Assembly (NCBI GenBank): GCA_016217625.1
Contig: JACRHK010000155.1
Location: 1-10,073, forward strand
DNA length: 10,073 nucleotides
Direction: 5' to 3'
Origin: Nitrospirota bacterium
GTDB taxonomy: Bacteria; Nitrospirota; RBG-16-64-22; JACRHK01
The notes below the pieces were generated by a model that was not told where the DNA came from, searched no databases, and saw nothing but the letters and a program-made list of their open reading frames with translations. Position numbers and translations under genes: made by a program. Each line of letters begins with the position of its first letter. Position 1 is the stretch's first letter. This document shows, in pieces, positions 7,254 through 10,073 of the stretch.

Positions 7254-8057
7254 ATGTCGAAAGAACCTCTCACTAAAAAGACGCTGGAGGCGATGACGAT
7301 GGTACAGCTTCGGGCTCTGGCCCGCGAGCGGAAGGTGCCATTGAAGAAGGGCCTCCGGAAGGCAGAAATGATCGCCCTGCTGCTGAAGCCTCCGCGGGAA
7401 GAAGCCAAGCCGGCTCGGACCCGCAAAGCCCCCGCAAAGCAGCCCTCGCGCGCTCGCGCCCCTCGCGCAGCCGCTGCTAAGGCAGCGGAAGCTCTTCCTA
7501 CTCCGAGCCCCTTCCCTCCCATGCCGACGGAGCTTCCCGAAGCGTACGGCCGCGATACGCTCACCCTGCTCGTCCGCGACCCCTGGTGGCTCTTCGCCTA
7601 CTGGGAGATCCCCGATGGGCGGCTGTTAGAAGGGTGGGGGCAACTCGGCGTCTCTGCTGAGGAAGCCGATCTCATCCTCCGGCTCTCCGATGTCTCCAAC
7701 ATCCTCTACGACGGGACGAACGCCCATTGGTCGGCCGACTTTCCCGTGTATCATCGCGTCGGCCGCTGGCACCTGGAGGCCAACCGACCGGGTGCGACGT
7801 TCCTGGCCGAGTTGGGAGTGAAGGCGCGGGATGGCCGGTTCCTTCCCCTGCTGCGATCGAATACGGTCCTTGCCCCCCGGGTGGGAGAATCGCCGCGCCT
7901 GGCCGCGCAATGGATCCGCCGCCGGGGGAGAGAAGTGACGGAGATTGCTCCGCCGGCCTCTGTGAAGGGCCCGGCCGTCCAACCTGCAGCGCGGCCCGCC
8001 GTTTCCCCCGAAGCCCTTGCGGAAGTCGGGGGGCCGACCAGTCCCCCCTATCGTTAA
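7254..8057 (+). CDS. DUF4912 protein with N-terminal SAP/Rho-N-like segment
   Basis: From ATG 7254 the protein has 267 residues. Residues 11-44 (LEAMTMVQLRALARE, then LRKAEMIALLL) form a helix-turn-helix pair like the SAP or Rho-N domains that bind nucleic acid. A basic Ala/Pro/Lys linker (about 47-80) and a Pro-rich stretch lead to the DUF4912 domain at about 98-205, recognised by LLVRDPWWLFAYWEIP (105-120), the middle W and Y residues, and ATFLAELG. A Pro/Ala tail closes it. DUF4912 has no established biochemical role that I know of. Its tight pairing here with a GH57 branching enzyme (one base between stop and start) suggests a function in storage glucan metabolism, such as carbohydrate binding or regulation, but this is inference. 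AGGAG lies only one base from ATG 7254, so the exact start is uncertain; ATG 7293 and 7299 are alternatives, and ATG 7110 looks too long. Confidence 0.85.
   Translation: MSKEPLTKKTLEAMTMVQLRALARERKVPLKKGLRKAEMIALLLKPPREEAKPARTRKAPAKQPSRARAPRAAAAKAAEALPTPSPFPPMPTELPEAYGRDTLTLLVRDPWWLFAYWEIPDGRLLEGWGQLGVSAEEADLILRLSDVSNILYDGTNAHWSADFPVYHRVGRWHLEANRPGATFLAELGVKARDGRFLPLLRSNTVLAPRVGESPRLAAQWIRRRGREVTEIAPPASVKGPAVQPAARPAVSPEALAEVGGPTSPPYR
8028..8048 (+). promoter_or_regulatory. G6/C6 hairpin just upstream of the GH57 start
   Basis: Six G (8028-8033) and six C (8043-8048) can pair across a nine-base loop, inside the last DUF4912 codons and ten bases before the GH57 ATG. No Shine-Dalgarno sequence is visible for that ATG. 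The stem could keep the initiation site dependent on ribosomes arriving from the DUF4912 gene. This is a structural prediction only. Confidence 0.4.
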
Positions 8058-8058
8058 A

Positions 8059-9639
8059 ATGGCTCTAGGCTATCTGGCCCTCGTCCTCCACGCCCACCTC
8101 CCCTTCGTCCGCCACCCCGAGCACGAGGAGTTCCTGGAGGAGGACTGGTACTACGAGGCCCTCACCGAGACGTACCTCCCGCTGCTCGGGATGATGGAGA
8201 GGCTCGCGCGGGACGGCGTCGAGTTCCGCCTGACGCTGTCGCTCACGCCCACGCTCCTGGAGATGTTCGCCGACCCGCTTCTCCAAGACCGTTATCTCCA
8301 GCATCTCGACCGGCTTATTGATCTGGCCGAGAAAGAGACCCGGCGGACCCGCGGGGATGCGGCCTTTGAGCCGCTCGCTTGGATGTATCTCGACCGCTTC
8401 CGCGCCTGCCGGGAGCAATATATCGACCGCTATGGCCGCGACCTGGCCGCCGCTTTCCGCCGTTTTTGGGAGGAGGGGAAGATCGATCTGCTCACCTCCG
8501 CCGCCACGCACGCTTTTCTTCCTCTCCTGTCCGTCCAACCAGATGCTGTGCGCGCGCAGATCCGCTTGGGCATCGAGACCCACCGCCGCCACCTGGGGGA
8601 AGCCCCCCGGGGGATCTGGCTGCCCGAGTGCGGCTACTATCCCGGTCTGGATCGCATCCTGCGCGAGGAAGGGTTGGAATACTTCGTCCTGGACATGCAC
8701 GGGATCACCCACGCCGATCCCCGCTCCCCTTACGGCGTCTACGCGCCCATTTACACACCGGGCGGCGTGGCCGCCTTCGGCCGCGACCAGGAATCTTCCA
8801 AGCAGGTCTGGAGCGCCGAGGAAGGCTATCCCGGCGACTTAGACTACCGGGAGTTTTACCGGGACATCGGCTTCGACCTCCCCTTCGACTACATCCAGCC
8901 GTACATCCACCGGGACGGCATCCGGATCCACACGGGGATCAAATACTACCGCATCACGGGGAAGAGCGACTGGAAGGAGCCGTATGTCAGAGCGTGGGCC
9001 CTGAACAAAGCGGCCTTCCACGCGGGGAACTTCCTCTTCAATCGGGAGAAGCAGGTCGAGTGGCTCGCCGGGGGGATGGACCGTCCACCGCTCATCGTCG
9101 CCCCCTACGACGCCGAGCTCTTCGGCCACTGGTGGTACGAGGGGCCGGAATGGCTGGAGTTCCTCTTCCGGAAGCTCCACTTCGACCAGGAGACGGTGAA
9201 GCCGATCACGCTGGGAGAATACCTGGATGCCTATCCCGAGGCGCCGGTCTGCCAGCCGCCCCTCTGCTCCTGGGGGCACAAGGGGTACTGCGAGGTCTGG
9301 CTGGAGGCCTCGAACGACTGGCTCTACCGCCACCTCCACGAGGCCGGCGACCGGATGATCCGCCTGGCGCGCGAGCACCCCGAGGCCCACGGCACGACGC
9401 GGCGCCTCCTCAACCAGGCGGCGCGCGAGATCCTCCTGGCGCAAGCGAGCGACTGGGCCTTCATTATGAAAACGGGGACGGCCGTTGAGTACGCCGTGAA
9501 GCGGACGAAGGACCACCTCCTCCGCTTCTTCCACCTGGAACGGCAGGTGCGCGAGGGATGGGTGGACGAAGCGTGGCTCAAGGAGGTGGAGCATTACGAC
9601 ACCTGCTTCCCCCACGTGGACTACCGGATCTATCGCTAG
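8059..9639 (+). CDS. GH57 1,4-alpha-glucan branching enzyme
   Basis: This 526-residue cytosolic glycosidase-family enzyme probably introduces alpha-1,6 branches into a glycogen-like glucan. The GH57 barrel begins GYLALVLHAHLPFVRHPE; the conserved WLPECGYYPGLDRILREEG supplies the nucleophile Glu190; APYDAELFGHWWYEGPEWLEF supplies the acid/base Asp351. These positions closely match those reported for the Thermococcus and Thermus GH57 branching enzymes. The C-terminal helical DUF1957-type part is clear in LNQAAREILLAQASDWAFIM and KTGTAVEYAVKRTKDHLLRF. The length of about 520 residues fits branching enzymes better than the longer GH57 amylases or 4-alpha-glucanotransferases. ATG 8059 is chosen because the family starts just before GYLALVLHAHLP; a TTG at 8017 would add 14 unlike residues. 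It lies one base after the DUF4912 stop and has no Shine-Dalgarno sequence, so coupling is likely. GH57 amylase is the main alternative. Confidence 0.93.
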   Translation: MALGYLALVLHAHLPFVRHPEHEEFLEEDWYYEALTETYLPLLGMMERLARDGVEFRLTLSLTPTLLEMFADPLLQDRYLQHLDRLIDLAEKETRRTRGDAAFEPLAWMYLDRFRACREQYIDRYGRDLAAAFRRFWEEGKIDLLTSAATHAFLPLLSVQPDAVRAQIRLGIETHRRHLGEAPRGIWLPECGYYPGLDRILREEGLEYFVLDMHGITHADPRSPYGVYAPIYTPGGVAAFGRDQESSKQVWSAEEGYPGDLDYREFYRDIGFDLPFDYIQPYIHRDGIRIHTGIKYYRITGKSDWKEPYVRAWALNKAAFHAGNFLFNREKQVEWLAGGMDRPPLIVAPYDAELFGHWWYEGPEWLEFLFRKLHFDQETVKPITLGEYLDAYPEAPVCQPPLCSWGHKGYCEVWLEASNDWLYRHLHEAGDRMIRLAREHPEAHGTTRRLLNQAAREILLAQASDWAFIMKTGTAVEYAVKRTKDHLLRFFHLERQVREGWVDEAWLKEVEHYDTCFPHVDYRIYR

Positions 9640-9643
9640 AGCC

Positions 9644-9685
9644 CTACTGTGTTCTGTAGTCTACAGACTGTGGTCTGTTTACTGT
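9644..9685. repeat. Degenerate 7-bp tandem repeat array (six units, plus-strand pattern NNWCTGT)
   Basis: Cutting the sequence every seven bases from 9644 gives six units. Five end in CTGT and the third ends in CTAC. Most have A or T before CTGT and variable first two bases. On the minus strand the units start ACAG. The array fills the gap between two convergent genes, runs over the last codons and stop of the minus-strand gene, and belongs to the same heptamer type as the array at 2624-2651, though with another consensus. Confidence 0.7.
9654..9680. terminator. Overlapping hairpins between convergent genes (possible terminator)
   Basis: Two alternative stems lie in the array. The first is CTGTAG (9654-9659) with CTACAG (9661-9666), separated by one T. 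The second is ACAGAC (9663-9668) with GTCTGT (9673-9678), loop TGTG, followed by a short T-run on the plus strand. The second is suitably placed 23 bases after the GH57 stop to end that operon, but the stem is short and the T-tract brief, so termination strength is doubtful. Confidence 0.4.
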
Positions 9686-10073
9686 GATGTTGCCGTAAAG
9701 TCCACCCCGCGAACGTTCCCATCCGCGATGGTGACACCCTGACTAGAAGGGGAAAAGGTATAGCCGCTCTTGCCGGGCGTCACCGTATAGGTCCCATTGG
9801 GGAGGCGCAAACTGTAGTTCCCCCCATTGTTGGTCGATGTCGTCGCTGTTGCTGCCCCGGTTACAAGCATCGTGACGCCGGCGAGCGCGGCCTCTCTCCC
9901 GCTAACTGCCTCGGTGACCTTTCCGCTCAACCGCCAGGTCTTGCCCCCCTCCTGGAGCGTCGTAAAGCTCCAGATTGGACCTCCGGTCGTGGCACCCAGG
10001 TTGTCCCCGGCCACGATGCGCCAATAGTACGTCATGCCCGCATTCAAGGTACCCGAAGAATACGTGGTCCCGC
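9679..10073 (-). CDS. C-terminal end of a secreted/surface protein: FnIII end plus carboxypeptidase-regulatory-like domain (partial)
   Basis: The minus-strand frame is open from the window edge (first full codon 10071-10069) and gives 130 residues to a TAA at 9681-9679. The first part (TYSSGTLNAGMTYYWRIVA, then IWSFTTLQ) is the typical last strands of a fibronectin type III domain in large bacterial extracellular proteins. The second part (WRLSGKVTEAVSG, LAGVTMLVTG, NNGGNYSLRLPNGTYTVTP, YTFSPSS, RGVDFTATS) is a carboxypeptidase-regulatory-like / Cna-B-like beta sandwich. Such modules serve adhesion or spacing in secreted enzymes and surface proteins. There is no sorting signal at this end, and the catalytic or anchoring part, if any, is outside the window. 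The last codons and stop lie in the heptamer array. An apparent TTG start at 10047 is internal, since the frame and homology continue upstream. Confidence 0.85.
   Translation of the reverse strand, partial: GTTYSSGTLNAGMTYYWRIVAGDNLGATTGGPIWSFTTLQEGGKTWRLSGKVTEAVSGREAALAGVTMLVTGAATATTSTNNGGNYSLRLPNGTYTVTPGKSGYTFSPSSQGVTIADGNVRGVDFTATSQ

Noticed and set aside
8017..8058. TTG start adding 14 residues to the GH57 enzyme
   Set aside because: The family begins just before GYLALVLHAHLP, and the extension would lie within the DUF4912 gene and its G6/C6 hairpin.
8379..9488. Plus-strand 369-codon frame within the GH57 gene
   Set aside because: Arg/Pro-rich shadow of the GH57 reading frame with no recognisable domain.

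Overview
The window is about 10 kb of GC-rich bacterial DNA with densely packed, mostly plus-strand genes. No rRNA, tRNA or CRISPR array is visible. The ftsH-folP-glmM order is typical of Gram-negative bacteria. High GC, a GH57 branching enzyme next to a DUF4912 protein, short 7-bp tandem repeats and a large FnIII/carboxypeptidase-regulatory-like surface protein would suit an environmental, uncultivated-type phylum (for example Nitrospirota, Methylomirabilota/NC10 or a deltaproteobacterial lineage). That placement is a guess from gene content and style, not from a marker gene.

Region 1 (1-6778) looks like one long transcription unit: the 3' end of ftsH, folP, glmM, an unusual membrane-anchored alpha-helical repeat protein, and comEC. 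folP/glmM and the repeat protein/comEC each overlap by 4 bp, which suggests translational coupling. The set combines membrane protein quality control, folate synthesis, the phosphoglucosamine mutase step towards peptidoglycan precursors, and a DNA-uptake channel. Between glmM and the repeat protein sits a four-unit heptamer array.

Region 2 (6779-7253) is a lower-GC accessory gap. It begins with a small hairpin and an extended -10 promoter. It then carries a decayed two-gene module: a small antitoxin-like gene overlapping a nucleotidyltransferase gene whose middle has been deleted. The deletion joins the antitoxin frame to the nucleotidyltransferase C-terminus, giving an 88-residue chimera.

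Region 3 (7254-9639) is a two-gene operon: a DUF4912 protein with an N-terminal SAP/Rho-N-like helical segment, then a GH57 1,4-alpha-glucan branching enzyme starting one base after the DUF4912 stop codon. It probably serves glycogen-type storage polysaccharide metabolism.

Region 4 (9640-10073) holds a second, more degenerate 7-bp repeat array with nested hairpins. It is followed by the 3' end of a minus-strand gene for a secreted or surface protein (FnIII-type end plus a carboxypeptidase-regulatory-like domain). Its stop codon lies inside the repeat array.

The most noteworthy observations are the strict 13-residue repeat architecture of the protein upstream of ComEC, the deletion-born chimera at 6854-7120, a palindrome-bearing insertion in folP, and the two heptamer arrays. 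I found no convincing large undescribed system.
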